From the NCBI GenBank assembly GCA_027324255.1, contig DAHVTI010000234.1, forward strand, positions 1-46,950: a DNA stretch of 46,950 bases. Reading direction: 5' to 3'. The notes under the pieces were generated by a model that saw only the letters and a list, made by a program, of their open reading frames with translations, searched no databases and was not told the DNA's origin. Below are positions 1 through 8,274 of the stretch, in pieces. This stretch comes from Bryobacterales bacterium (lineage in GTDB: Bacteria > Acidobacteriota > Terriglobia > Bryobacterales > Bryobacteraceae). The stretch's first letter is position 1; the number at the start of each line of letters is the position of its first letter. The position numbers and the translations under genes were made by a program.

Positions 1-1
1 G

Positions 2-346
2 CCCGTGCGGGCGGACGCTGCCGGTGCTGGAGCGGTTGGAGGGGCGATCGGAGACCTGATTCACCTGGCAGACGGCCGGACGCTGCACGCGCTGCAGGTG
101 ATGCACAGGCTGCGGGCGGCGTCGGGGGTGGAGCGGATCCAGGTGGTGCAAGAGGAGGCGGGCACGTTCCGCGTCCGCGCGGTGAGCGACGCCGGGCTGG
201 ACAGACAGGCGGCGGCGGCCAGCCTGGCGGCCGAACTGGCGGGGCTGACCGGGGAGCGGGCGGACGTCTCCGTCGAATGGGTGGAGAAGCTGCCGGCGGA
301 GGCCAACGGCAAGACGAGGGTGGTGATCTCGAAGGTTCGAGGATGA
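2..346 (+). CDS. C-terminal end of a PaaK-like adenylate-forming ligase (5' truncated by window)
   Basis: The frame is open from the window edge and stops at 346. The roughly 114 visible residues are the small C-terminal domain of the phenylacetate-CoA ligase/CapK family. They include a GRTLHALQVMHRLRAASGVERIQVVQEE stretch (given here only as its start and end: GRTLHAL to VVQEE), which matches the C-terminal segment of the next gene (GIEQFQVIQE). The stop overlaps the next start as ATGA, so the two ligases are translationally coupled. In this family tandem copies often sit in exopolysaccharide or surface-glycan loci. The substrate cannot be read from this fragment, and the catalytic N-terminal domain lies outside the window. 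Confidence 0.75.
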   Translation, partial: PVRADAAGAGAVGGAIGDLIHLADGRTLHALQVMHRLRAASGVERIQVVQEEAGTFRVRAVSDAGLDRQAAAASLAAELAGLTGERADVSVEWVEKLPAEANGKTRVVISKVRG

Positions 347-1608
347 ACGGGAAGCTGTGGAGCCTGGCCACGTTGTGCCGCAACCGCTCGCTCCCGCCGG
401 AGCGATTGGAGGCGCTTCAATTGCGGAAGCTGCGCGCCGTGGTGGAGGCGGCGAGACGGGACGTTCCTTTCTACCGGGAGCTCTACGCCGAGGCAGGCGT
501 GGAGCCAGGCATGCCGCGCACGATGGAGGATCTACAGCGGCTGCCGCTGGTGGCGAAGCCGCAGATGCGAGCGGCAGGATTACAGAACGCGGTCTCGGAG
601 CGGCTGGCGGCGCAGTGCAGAGCGACGCTGCGCACGAGCGGCACGACGGGGGTTCCACTGGCGGTTCCGCTTTCGCCGGAGGACGCGCGCATCAGAAGCC
701 TGGTGGACTTCCGGGGCCTGCTCTCGCTCGGCTTCCGGCCATGGGACAGGCTGGTGACGGTGGGTCCGGGACAAGGGCGGGCGCCGGCGCCGCACGAGCG
801 GTTGGGGTTGTTTCGGGCGCTGGTGATCCGGGCCGAGGTCCACCCGGAAGAACAGGTCAGGCGACTGCTCCGGCTGCGGCCGGACATCCTGTGGTGCTAT
901 CCGGCGGAGCTGCGGGTGCTGCTGGAAAAGGCCGGCCACCCGCTGCGGGAGTTGAAGCCACGCTTCCTGATCGTCTCCTCGGGAGTGCTGGAGGACCAGG
1001 TGCGGCGGATGGCGGAACGGGAGTGGGGCTGCGAGATCTTCGTCTCCTACGCCTGCATGGAGACCGGAAGGATCGCCATCGAGTGCCCGAAGCACCGGGG
1101 GCCGCACGTGAACGCCGACCACGTGCTGTTGGAGATCAGGAACGGGGATCGCGCGGCGAAGGCGGGCGAGACGGGCGAGGTGGTGCTGACGACGTTGAAC
1201 CAGTCGGCGATGCCGTTTATCCGGTACCGGCTGGGCGATTTGACGGCGTGGACGGGGGGCGCGTGCACATGCGGCAACACCTTTCCGCTCATCCAGGCGC
1301 CGGAGGGGAGGGTGGACGAGGCGCTGCGGTTCGCGGGGGGAGAGCGGCTTTCGCCGACGCGGTTCTGCTTTGCGCTGCGGGCGTCGGACGGCATCGAGCA
1401 GTTCCAGGTGATCCAGGAGACGTTGGGGTGGATCCGCGTGCTGATTGTTCCGGAGCGGTCGTGGAGCCGGGCGGAAGAGGACGGGCTGAGGCAGAGGCTG
1501 CTGGAAGGGGGCCCGCCAGGGGTTCGACTGGACTTCGAACCGGTGGAGCGGATTGACGCCACGGGCAGGAAGTTCCGTTCGACGGTCTCGAAGCTGCCGG
1601 CAGAGTAG
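343..1608 (+). CDS. PaaK/CapK-like phenylacetate-CoA ligase family protein
   Basis: 421 residues, the usual length for the PaaK/CapK family of ANL adenylate-forming enzymes, which activate a carboxylate as acyl-AMP. The N-terminal segment has the family pattern of basic helix then DVPFYREL. The phosphate-binding loop is TSGTTGVPLAV at about residues 102-112. A CTCG motif at about 310 and the C-terminal domain (GIEQFQVIQETLG) follow. The start at 343 overlaps the preceding stop by four bases (ATGA); an upstream in-frame ATG at 277 would run far into the previous gene and is rejected. Two tandem paralogues suggest a pathway rather than phenylacetate degradation, since no paa genes are nearby. 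The substrate is unknown. Confidence 0.85.
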   Translation: MNGKLWSLATLCRNRSLPPERLEALQLRKLRAVVEAARRDVPFYRELYAEAGVEPGMPRTMEDLQRLPLVAKPQMRAAGLQNAVSERLAAQCRATLRTSGTTGVPLAVPLSPEDARIRSLVDFRGLLSLGFRPWDRLVTVGPGQGRAPAPHERLGLFRALVIRAEVHPEEQVRRLLRLRPDILWCYPAELRVLLEKAGHPLRELKPRFLIVSSGVLEDQVRRMAEREWGCEIFVSYACMETGRIAIECPKHRGPHVNADHVLLEIRNGDRAAKAGETGEVVLTTLNQSAMPFIRYRLGDLTAWTGGACTCGNTFPLIQAPEGRVDEALRFAGGERLSPTRFCFALRASDGIEQFQVIQETLGWIRVLIVPERSWSRAEEDGLRQRLLEGGPPGVRLDFEPVERIDATGRKFRSTVSKLPAE

Positions 1609-1646
1609 GGCGGCGGCACGGCGCCCGGGGCGTGTAGGCTATTAGC

Positions 1647-2495
1647 ATGAAACTCGTCAATCGCCGCAGTTTTCTGGGCGCGTCCGCCGCGTCCGCGTTG
1701 GGGCTTCAGGGCAAGAGCCTGAAGGTGATCGGGGTGCAACTGTACACGCTGCGGTCGATTCTGCCGCAGAAGCCGCTGGAGATTTTAAAAGAACTGGAGC
1801 AGATCGGCTACCGCGAGGCGGAAGTCATCGGCGGCAGCCTGGAGGCGATCTGGCCGAGTCTGACGCAGACGGCGCTAAAGCCGGTGAGCGTTCATCTGGA
1901 CACGGCGCTGTTCACCACGAACCAGGAGAAGCTGCCGGCGGCGCTGGACGATGCGAAGAAGAGGGGCATCGAGTATGCGGTGTGCCCGTACATCGCGCCG
2001 AAGGACCGCGGGGGCGTGGACGTGATCCGGCGGCTGGCCGAGACCTTGAACAAGGCCGGCGAGAAGTGCAACCAGAGCGGGATGCGGCTGTGCTACCACA
2101 ACCACGCCTTCGAATTCGAACCGGCGGAGGGCGGGACGCTGCTGGACGTGCTGATGAAGACGGCGGAGCCGAAGCTGGTGAGCCTGGAACTGGACATCAT
2201 GTGGTCCACCGTGGCGGGCGTGGATCCGGTTTCGGTGCTTCGGAAGTACAAGGGGCGAGTGGCGTTGATGCACCTGAAGAACGTGGCTCCGGGGATCGAG
2301 AAGCGATACAACGAGAGCGTGCCGCGGACGGCGTTCCGGGAGGTGGGCGACGGGGTGATCGACATCCCGGCGGTGCTGAAGGCAGCCACGGCCACTGGGG
2401 TGAAGCACTTTTTTGTCGAGCAGGACCAGACGCCGGGCAACCCGGTGGAGTCGGTGCGGAAGAGCTTCGAGTACCTGAAGAAGCTGGAGTTCTGA
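1647..2495 (+). CDS. Sugar phosphate isomerase/epimerase-like TIM-barrel protein, exported
   Basis: 282 residues with an N-terminal RRSFLGASAAS twin-arginine-type signal, so probably exported. The body is an AP-endonuclease-2/xylose-isomerase-like TIM barrel: GVQLYTLRS in strand 1, LCYHNHAFEFE in the middle with the typical His-x-His metal ligands, LELDIMW and a late HLKN. Secreted members of this family are abundant in Solibacter-type Acidobacteriota and Planctomycetes, usually next to oxidoreductases or glycosidases, and most have no tested substrate. It lies 25 bases before the sialidase-like gene, on the same strand. There is no clear Shine-Dalgarno sequence before 1647, but the signal peptide fixes the start. 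Confidence 0.85.
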   Translation: MKLVNRRSFLGASAASALGLQGKSLKVIGVQLYTLRSILPQKPLEILKELEQIGYREAEVIGGSLEAIWPSLTQTALKPVSVHLDTALFTTNQEKLPAALDDAKKRGIEYAVCPYIAPKDRGGVDVIRRLAETLNKAGEKCNQSGMRLCYHNHAFEFEPAEGGTLLDVLMKTAEPKLVSLELDIMWSTVAGVDPVSVLRKYKGRVALMHLKNVAPGIEKRYNESVPRTAFREVGDGVIDIPAVLKAATATGVKHFFVEQDQTPGNPVESVRKSFEYLKKLEF

Positions 2496-2520
2496 GAGGG
2501 GCTGGGATCGCGATAGGCTG

Positions 2521-3756
2521 GTGGTTGCCATGATGCGAATCCTTGCTCTGTTGCGCCCGCATGAGGAACCAGCGGCGGCTTCCTCGATGGACCCCCCGGC
2601 TTCGTTCGGGGTCACGTCAGGTTCCCCGGTCGAGCGGATCAGCGCGCTTTTTCGAAAGGCGGGTGCGGGGCCGGCCTGGAGGCCGGCCGCAGGCCTGGCG
2701 GCCTGCCCCACCATCGCGCTGCTGTTGGTGGCGGCAGTGGCGGCGGGGCAGACGGAGTTTGTGTTTGAGAGCGCGCCGTTCGCGTCGTGCCACGCATCGA
2801 CGATTGTGGAATTGAAGGGCGGGGAGTTGATGACGGCGTGGTTCGGGGGGACACGGGAGGGGGCTCAGGACGTCGCGATATGGGGGTCGCGAAGAACCGT
2901 TGGGGGATGGTCGGCGCCGGTGGAACTGGCTCGGGAGGCGGGCCAGCCGGCGTGGAACCCAGTGCTGTTCCACACAGGCGACGGGACGCTGTGGCTGTAT
3001 TACAAAGTCGGGCCGTCGCCGATGACGTGGACGGCGGCGCGGCGGTTTTCGAGGGACGAAGGGCGGACCTGGCCGGAGATCGAACGGCTGCCGGCAGGGC
3101 TGGTGGGGCCGGTGCGGGCCAAGCCGCTGGTGATGAGCGACGGGACGATCGTGAGCGGATCTTCGGTGGAATCGTACCGTTCATGGGCGGCGTGGGTGGA
3201 GCGGAGCACGGACAACGGGCGGACGTGGAGAAAGATCGGCCCGATCACGGTGCCGCGGACGGTGGCGCGGCGCAACCCGCGGGGCGGGAGCCCGGCGCAG
3301 GTGCCGGGGGCGCCGGAATGGGACTTCACGGACGGGCTGATCCAGCCGAGCGTGGTGGAGGTGAAGGGCCAGCGGCTGCGGCTGTACGCGCGGGCGACGT
3401 CGAGCATCGGGAAGATCTGCGTGGCGGAATCCAGCGACGGGGGCGTGACGTGGTCGGAGGCGCGGCCGACGGAGCTGCCGAATCCGAACTCGGGCATCGA
3501 CGCGGTGAGGCTGCGCGACGGGCGGACGGTGATGATCTACAACCACACGGAAAAGGGGCGCACGCCGCTGAACCTGGCGGTGAGCCGGGACGGCGAGCAT
3601 TGGACCATGTTCCGGGCGCTGGAGAGCGAGCCGGGCGAGTACTCGTATCCGAACGTGATTCAGGGGACGGACGGGGATTTGCACATCGCGTACACGTGGA
3701 AGCGGCAGCGGATCCGGTACGTGCGGGCGCCGTTGAGCGAGATACCGGGGAAGTAG
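2521..3756 (+). CDS. Exo-sialidase-like BNR-repeat protein (start uncertain)
   Basis: The body from about 2745 on is a six-bladed sialidase/neuraminidase-type propeller. It has four Asp-box loops of the S-x-D-x-G-x-x-W kind: SRDEGRTW, STDNGRTW, SSDGGVTW and a shortened SRDGEHW. The early LKGGELMTAWFGGTREG segment is typical of the secreted exo-alpha-sialidase (COG4409) group. Such proteins cleave terminal sialic acid or related sugars outside the cytoplasm. A hydrophobic signal core (TIALLLVAAVAAGQ) sits at 2711-2752, yet the first ATGs are at 2530/2533. The intervening 180 bases encode low-complexity sequence containing two hairpin repeats. The true start is therefore not decidable from sequence alone: a TTG or GTG at 2725/2728 would cut the signal short. 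Confidence 0.75.
   Translation: MVAMMRILALLRPHEEPAAASSMDPPASFGVTSGSPVERISALFRKAGAGPAWRPAAGLAACPTIALLLVAAVAAGQTEFVFESAPFASCHASTIVELKGGELMTAWFGGTREGAQDVAIWGSRRTVGGWSAPVELAREAGQPAWNPVLFHTGDGTLWLYYKVGPSPMTWTAARRFSRDEGRTWPEIERLPAGLVGPVRAKPLVMSDGTIVSGSSVESYRSWAAWVERSTDNGRTWRKIGPITVPRTVARRNPRGGSPAQVPGAPEWDFTDGLIQPSVVEVKGQRLRLYARATSSIGKICVAESSDGGVTWSEARPTELPNPNSGIDAVRLRDGRTVMIYNHTEKGRTPLNLAVSRDGEHWTMFRALESEPGEYSYPNVIQGTDGDLHIAYTWKRQRIRYVRAPLSEIPGK
2669..2706. repeat. Tandem REP-like hairpins
   Basis: Two adjacent perfect inverted repeats are visible. GGCCGGCCT-GG-AGGCCGGCC spans 2669-2688 (9-bp arms, 2-nt loop), and GCAGGCC-TGGC-GGCCTGC spans 2689-2706 (7-bp arms). The doublet looks like an extragenic palindromic (REP/BIME-type) element. 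A third, weaker stem (GACCCC ... GGGGTC) lies just upstream at about 2588-2613. All fall inside the nominal 5' coding region of the sialidase gene. Their repeat status across the genome cannot be tested from this window. Confidence 0.5.
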
Positions 3757-3855
3757 GGGGCAAAGGCGGGCCGCGGGCTGGACCCGGCCGCGCTTGACAT
3801 CGCCGGGCGGGTGCGGGCACAGTCGAATATCATCTTCATGACTACGGGAGTTCCC

Positions 3856-5283
3856 ATGATCCGAAAGACGAAAGCAGCATGCCAGATCGGGATGTACGGC
3901 CTCGGCCCGATGGGCCGCAGCCTGGCCCTGAACTTCGCCGACCATGGCTACTCGGTGGCGACGTACAACTTCACGGCCGACCTGACTTGGCAACTGATGA
4001 GCGTGCCCGGGCTGGCGAGCCTGGTGACCCCTTTCTTCAATGAGCGCGACTTCGTGGCGGGGCTGCGGCAGCCGCGGACGGTGATGATCATGGTGAAGTC
4101 GGGCGCGCCGGTGGACGAGGTGCTGGACCGGCTGCTGCCGATGCTGGACCCGGGCGACGTGATCATCGAGGGCGGCAACTCAGACTTCCGGGACACGGCG
4201 CGCCGGCAGCGCAGCGTGAACGAAAAGGGCGTGATGTACATCGGCAGCGGCGTCTCCGGCGGGGAGGAGGGGGCGCGGCGCGGCCCGTCGCTGATGCCGG
4301 GCGGCAACGTGGAAGCGTGGCCGGTGGTGAAGGAGATGTTGCAGGCGATCGCGGCGCGCAACCAGCAGGGCCGGCCGTGCTGCGAATGGATCGGCCCGGA
4401 AGGCGCGGGCCACTTCGTCAAGACGCACCACAACGGCATCGAGTACGGCGTGATGCAGATCATCGGCGAGGTGTGCTGGTTCATGCGCGCGCTGGGCATG
4501 AGCAACGACGAGATTGCGGATGCGATGGACAACTGGAACGAGACGCTGAAGGCGTTTCTGCTGGAGATCACGGCGGACGTGCTGCGGGCGCAGGACGACG
4601 ACGGCTCGCCGCTGCTGGACCACGTGCTGGACGTGGCGGGGGCGAAGGGGACAGGCGCGGGCACGGTGGTGAGCGCGCTGGACCTGGGGCAATCGGTGAA
4701 CATCCTGGCGGCCGGGGTGGCGGCGCGGCTGATGTCGAAGAACCGGCGGCGGCGGCGGCTGGAGATCCGCGATCTCTACCAACTGCCGGAGCCGGCGCTG
4801 GCGGGCGGCCACGAGGAGTGGGCGGCGAAGCTGGGGCCGGCCCTGGAGGCGGCCTTCGCGCTGGCCTACGCGCAGGGCTTCACCACACTCGAAGAGGCCT
4901 CCATGCAGTACGGCTGGGGCCTGAACCTCCCGCAGATCGCCTCCATCTGGGGCGGCGGGTGCATCATCCGCGCGGACATCCTGAACGAGATCTCGGCGGC
5001 CTATACGGCCAATCCGACACTGGACACGCTGCTGGTGGCGCCGGCGTTTGTCGAATGCATCCGGCGAGGCGTGCCGGCGCTTCGAGAGGTGGTGTCGGCG
5101 GCTGTGCTCGCCGGCCTGCCGGTGCCGGCGATGAACAGCGCGCTGTCGAACTTCGACTCGATGCGCTCGCCGAATCTGGTTTTGGCGGGGGTCATCGCGT
5201 TGCTGCGGGACCTGTTCGGCGCGCACACGTTCCAACGCAACGACCGGCCGGGGGTGTTTCACCGCGACTGGTCGAAGGGCTAG
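3856..5283 (+). CDS. gnd: 6-phosphogluconate dehydrogenase, decarboxylating
   Basis: 475 residues, normal for the decarboxylating homodimeric type. It oxidises 6-phosphogluconate to ribulose-5-phosphate and CO2 with NADP+ in the oxidative pentose phosphate pathway. The Rossmann motif GLGPMG is at residues 15-20. The substrate site GHFVKTHHNGIEYG and the C-terminal-domain motif LDVAGAKGTGAGT match the family (HNGIEYGDMQ and GTGKWT in better-known members). The start at 3856 is preferred over 3838 because GGGAG lies seven bases upstream of it. The gene appears monocistronic; no zwf or pgl is in the window. Confidence 0.93.
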   Translation: MIRKTKAACQIGMYGLGPMGRSLALNFADHGYSVATYNFTADLTWQLMSVPGLASLVTPFFNERDFVAGLRQPRTVMIMVKSGAPVDEVLDRLLPMLDPGDVIIEGGNSDFRDTARRQRSVNEKGVMYIGSGVSGGEEGARRGPSLMPGGNVEAWPVVKEMLQAIAARNQQGRPCCEWIGPEGAGHFVKTHHNGIEYGVMQIIGEVCWFMRALGMSNDEIADAMDNWNETLKAFLLEITADVLRAQDDDGSPLLDHVLDVAGAKGTGAGTVVSALDLGQSVNILAAGVAARLMSKNRRRRRLEIRDLYQLPEPALAGGHEEWAAKLGPALEAAFALAYAQGFTTLEEASMQYGWGLNLPQIASIWGGGCIIRADILNEISAAYTANPTLDTLLVAPAFVECIRRGVPALREVVSAAVLAGLPVPAMNSALSNFDSMRSPNLVLAGVIALLRDLFGAHTFQRNDRPGVFHRDWSKG

Positions 5284-5524
5284 GCGGGGGGAAGCTTCGA
5301 GCTCGAACCGATCGGGATTCCGGACTATCTGAGGCAGGCGACGACCGGTGCGAACGTGACGTGACGAGCGACGGCCTGCGCGCCGGCACGCGAGGCGACG
5401 GCACTGCGTGCGACGGGCAAGTGCACGGGAATCAGTCAGGGGTAGCGGGTGCCGCCGGGCCACGGGCCCGTCTGTCCTCAGGCACCGGGGTCCAAGACAC
5501 CGATGCGGCGGCGCGGGCCGTACT

Positions 5525-5971
5525 TCAGGGACGCGGCTTGGAGAGGGCGAGGAAGCTGGCCCAGGCGTGGGCGTGGATTCTGCCATCCTGGGCCGTGAGG
5601 GTGGCCTCGGTTTCGATGAGCCGCTTGCTGCGCCTGACGATCCAGCCCCGGATGAGGAACGTCCCGCCCGAAGTCACGGGCAGACGGTAGCGGATGCGGA
5701 GCTCCGCGGTTAGCGCTTCGCTGCCGGCGGCGGCCACGGCTTTCGACATCACCTCGTCGAGAACCGTGCTGACGACTCCGCCGTGAACGATCCCGCGGAA
5801 ACCTTCGAGGGATGGGCCCGGAGTCCAGACCGCTGCCATCCCGCCGTCATCGCGGGGTTGGAATTCGATTCTCAGGCCGACAGGGTTGTCCTGCCCGCAG
5901 ACGAAGCACATGGACTGCGGACGGGCGTGGAGATCGTTGTTTTGTGAAACTGCGCAAGTGGTTGCCGCCAT
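5525..5971 (-). CDS. Hotdog-fold PaaI-like thioesterase
   Basis: 148 residues with a single hotdog domain: MCFVCGQDNPVGL, then GIVHGGVVSTVLDEVM, the canonical PaaI-type helix with the HGG motif, then RLPVTSGGTFLIRGWI. These enzymes hydrolyse acyl-CoA thioesters. It starts 13 bases after the stop of the CoA-disulfide reductase and is the last gene of a three-gene leftward operon with that reductase and a TlpA-like protein. A CoA-thioester or CoA-thiol theme would be consistent, but the substrate is unknown. Confidence 0.85.
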   Translation of the reverse strand: MAATTCAVSQNNDLHARPQSMCFVCGQDNPVGLRIEFQPRDDGGMAAVWTPGPSLEGFRGIVHGGVVSTVLDEVMSKAVAAAGSEALTAELRIRYRLPVTSGGTFLIRGWIVRRSKRLIETEATLTAQDGRIHAHAWASFLALSKPRP

Positions 5972-5984
5972 GAGACCAGCTCCT

Positions 5985-7670
5985 TCAGTCAGCTCGCGAA
6001 GCAGAAGTTTGCGGACGCTCCTCCGGATGAAAAGCGCGGTAGGTTTGATATCCGCCGGGCAGAAGTTTCGCGCGGAAGCCGTGCTGGCTGAGGAGGCGGC
6101 AGGCGTAGTAGGCTCTCTGCCCGACGTGGCATTTCACCCAGATCTCGCGGTCGCACGGCAGTTCCTGGAGGCGGCCGCGCAACTGGCCGAGGGGGATGTT
6201 CACGGCGCCGACCACGCTGCCGCCCCTGAACTCCGCCTTCTCGCGCACGTCGAGGCAGAAAACATCCTCGGCGTGCACATCATCCCAAGGAGCGAGGGCA
6301 ACGTCGCCGCGCAGGACATTGGCGGCGAGCATGCCGGCCATGTTGACGGCGTCCTTGGCGGCGCCGTACTGAGGGGCGTAGCAAAGTTCGGCTTCTTCGA
6401 GATCGTAGACGGCGGCGCCCATCTGAATAGCCATGGAGATGAGATCGATGCGGCGTTCCACGCCTTGTTCGCCTACTGCCTGAGCTCCGAGAATCCGTCC
6501 GTCGCTTTTGCGATAAATGAGCTTCATGTGGATGGGCCGGGCGCCGGGATAGTAGCTGACATGGTGGCCCGGATGGACATACACGGCCTCGAAGTCGGAG
6601 ACTCCGGCGCGCCGGAGCGCTTTTTCGGTAGCGCCGGTGAGGGCCACTGTCAAGCCGAAGAAGCCGCACACGGCGGTGCCCTGGACGCCGCGGAAGCGTG
6701 CCTGGCGACCGCAGATGACGTCGGCGGCGATTCGTCCCTGGCGGTTGGCGGGCCCGGCGAGCGGAAGCATCTCCCACTGCCCGGCCACGGTGTTCCAGAC
6801 TTCCACGGCGTCGCCGACGGCCCAGATCCGCGGGTCGCTGGTCCGCATCTGCTCGTCGACGCGGATTCCGCCGCGCTTACCGATTTCCAGCCCCGCGCTC
6901 CGCGCAAGGCCGGTCTCCGGGCGCACACCGATGGAGAGAATGACGATGTCGGCTTCGAACTCCGCTCCGCGCCGGGTCCGCACCACGAGGCCGCCGGAGG
7001 CGGCCTGTTCGAAGCCGGCCACGGCGTCGCCTAGTTGAAGGTGGGACGCGTGCGTGGCCACGCGGCGCCGCACGAACTCCGCCATTTCGGCGTCGAGCGG
7101 CGGCATCAACTGGTCCGACATCTCGACGATGGTCACGTCGACGCCGCGATGGAAGAGGTTTTCAGCCATCTCCAGCCCGATGAAGCCGCCGCCCACCACG
7201 ACGGCGCGGCGCACCTCGCGGGCGTCCATCCACTGGCGGATCTCGCGGCTATCGGGCACGGTGCGCAGGGTGAAGATACCGGGCAAGCCGATGCCGGGCA
7301 GCGGGGGGCAAACCGGCGCGGCTCCGGGGGAGAGCACCAGAGCGTCGAAGCGTTCCCTGTATTCCCGGCCCGTCTCCAGGTCCTTCACCAGCACTTCGGC
7401 CGCGTCGCGGTCGATGGAGAGCGCCTCGTTGAGGATGCGCACATCGATGTTGAACCGGTCCCGGAACAACTGCGGCGTGGACACCAGAAGCTTCGCTTCA
7501 TCCTGGATCACGTTGCCCACGTAGTAGGGCAGACCGCAGTTGGCGAACGAGACATACGGCCCGCGCTCGAGCAGGACGATCCGCGCATGCTCATCCAAGC
7601 GGCGCAGGCGGGCGGCACAACTCGCGCCGCCGGCCACGCCTCCAACGATCACTATGCGTTTCCCTGGCAT
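5985..7670 (-). CDS. CoA-disulfide/persulfide reductase with C-terminal rhodanese domain
   Basis: 561 residues. The N-terminal FAD/NAD(P)H pyridine nucleotide-disulfide oxidoreductase has GGVAGG at 10-15 and the single redox cysteine of the CoA-disulfide reductase class in SFANCGLPYY (Cys45). The second nucleotide fold (VVVGGGFIGLEMAE) and the FAD motif WAVGDAVE follow. The last ~100 residues are a rhodanese domain with catalytic loop CHVGQRA. This two-domain architecture is known from bacterial CoA-disulfide reductases and NAD(P)H CoA polysulfide/persulfide reductases. It probably keeps CoA thiols reduced or reduces persulfides in the cytoplasm. It sits four bases after the TlpA-like gene and is co-oriented with it. 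Confidence 0.9.
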   Translation of the reverse strand: MPGKRIVIVGGVAGGASCAARLRRLDEHARIVLLERGPYVSFANCGLPYYVGNVIQDEAKLLVSTPQLFRDRFNIDVRILNEALSIDRDAAEVLVKDLETGREYRERFDALVLSPGAAPVCPPLPGIGLPGIFTLRTVPDSREIRQWMDAREVRRAVVVGGGFIGLEMAENLFHRGVDVTIVEMSDQLMPPLDAEMAEFVRRRVATHASHLQLGDAVAGFEQAASGGLVVRTRRGAEFEADIVILSIGVRPETGLARSAGLEIGKRGGIRVDEQMRTSDPRIWAVGDAVEVWNTVAGQWEMLPLAGPANRQGRIAADVICGRQARFRGVQGTAVCGFFGLTVALTGATEKALRRAGVSDFEAVYVHPGHHVSYYPGARPIHMKLIYRKSDGRILGAQAVGEQGVERRIDLISMAIQMGAAVYDLEEAELCYAPQYGAAKDAVNMAGMLAANVLRGDVALAPWDDVHAEDVFCLDVREKAEFRGGSVVGAVNIPLGQLRGRLQELPCDREIWVKCHVGQRAYYACRLLSQHGFRAKLLPGGYQTYRAFHPEERPQTSASRAD

Positions 7671-7674
7671 TTTC

Positions 7675-8190
7675 CTATTTTGTGAGCAGCTTCAGGACAG
7701 CGGTCCGAAGCGCCTCTTCTCCTTTCCAGCCGACCTCGATGGCGCGTATTCTCCCCTGGCGGTCCAGCAGCACCAGCGTCGGCACATAGAAGGGCTTTTC
7801 CGGGGGATGCTGGAGATAATCCAACACGCTCGCGCGGCCGGCGGTCCCCAGCGTGAAGGTCAGCCGGTGTTCCCGGCGGTAGCTCTCCAGCGCCGGGGGA
7901 GCATCCACGTTGAGGGCGATGCCGACAGGACAGAATCCCTTCGGCCCCAGTTCCTGGTACAGCTTCTGGAGGCCGGCCGATGCCATCCGGCAGGACGGGC
8001 AGACGGTAGTCATGAAATCCAGGACCACCACCCGGCCTTTCAGGCTGCGCACCTGCAGGACTTTGCCGTCCGGTGTCCGGACCTCCAAGGGCGGTCCGAC
8101 CCGCGTCTGCGAATCGCCCGCCAGCTTCGCCGCAGCCGGCAGCAAAATGGCGAGCATGGCCGCCGCACTTCGTATCCCTGGCCGTCTCAT
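7675..8190 (-). CDS. TlpA/ResA-like thioredoxin-fold protein, exported
   Basis: 171 residues with an N-terminal hydrophobic signal (MLAILLPAAAKLAG) and a thioredoxin/AhpC-TSA fold. The strand VVLDFMTTVCPSCRMAS carries the redox CPSC pair, and VGWKGEEALRTAVLKLL ends the fold. It is probably a periplasmic thiol-disulfide reductase or peroxiredoxin-like protein. It is the first gene of the leftward operon with the CoA-disulfide reductase and is divergent from folE, with 84 bases between starts. Confidence 0.82.
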   Translation of the reverse strand: MRRPGIRSAAAMLAILLPAAAKLAGDSQTRVGPPLEVRTPDGKVLQVRSLKGRVVVLDFMTTVCPSCRMASAGLQKLYQELGPKGFCPVGIALNVDAPPALESYRREHRLTFTLGTAGRASVLDYLQHPPEKPFYVPTLVLLDRQGRIRAIEVGWKGEEALRTAVLKLLTK

Positions 8191-8274
8191 TGCCGCCTGC
8201 TCCTTCCGATTCCCAAGCGCTGCCGACTTCTTCAGGCTATCAGGCGTGCGATACTAGATGCAAGAAACACTTAT

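Noticed and set aside
4180-5586. 468-residue minus-strand ORF opposite gnd
   Set aside because: It is a high-GC antisense shadow rich in Arg and Pro with no domain; gnd on the other strand is unambiguous.
8256-8272. Possible fifth PadR-like dyad (AGATGC-N5-ACACTT) in front of folE
   Set aside because: It matches only 10 of 17 positions, arms do not pair well, and it overlaps the ribosome-binding region.
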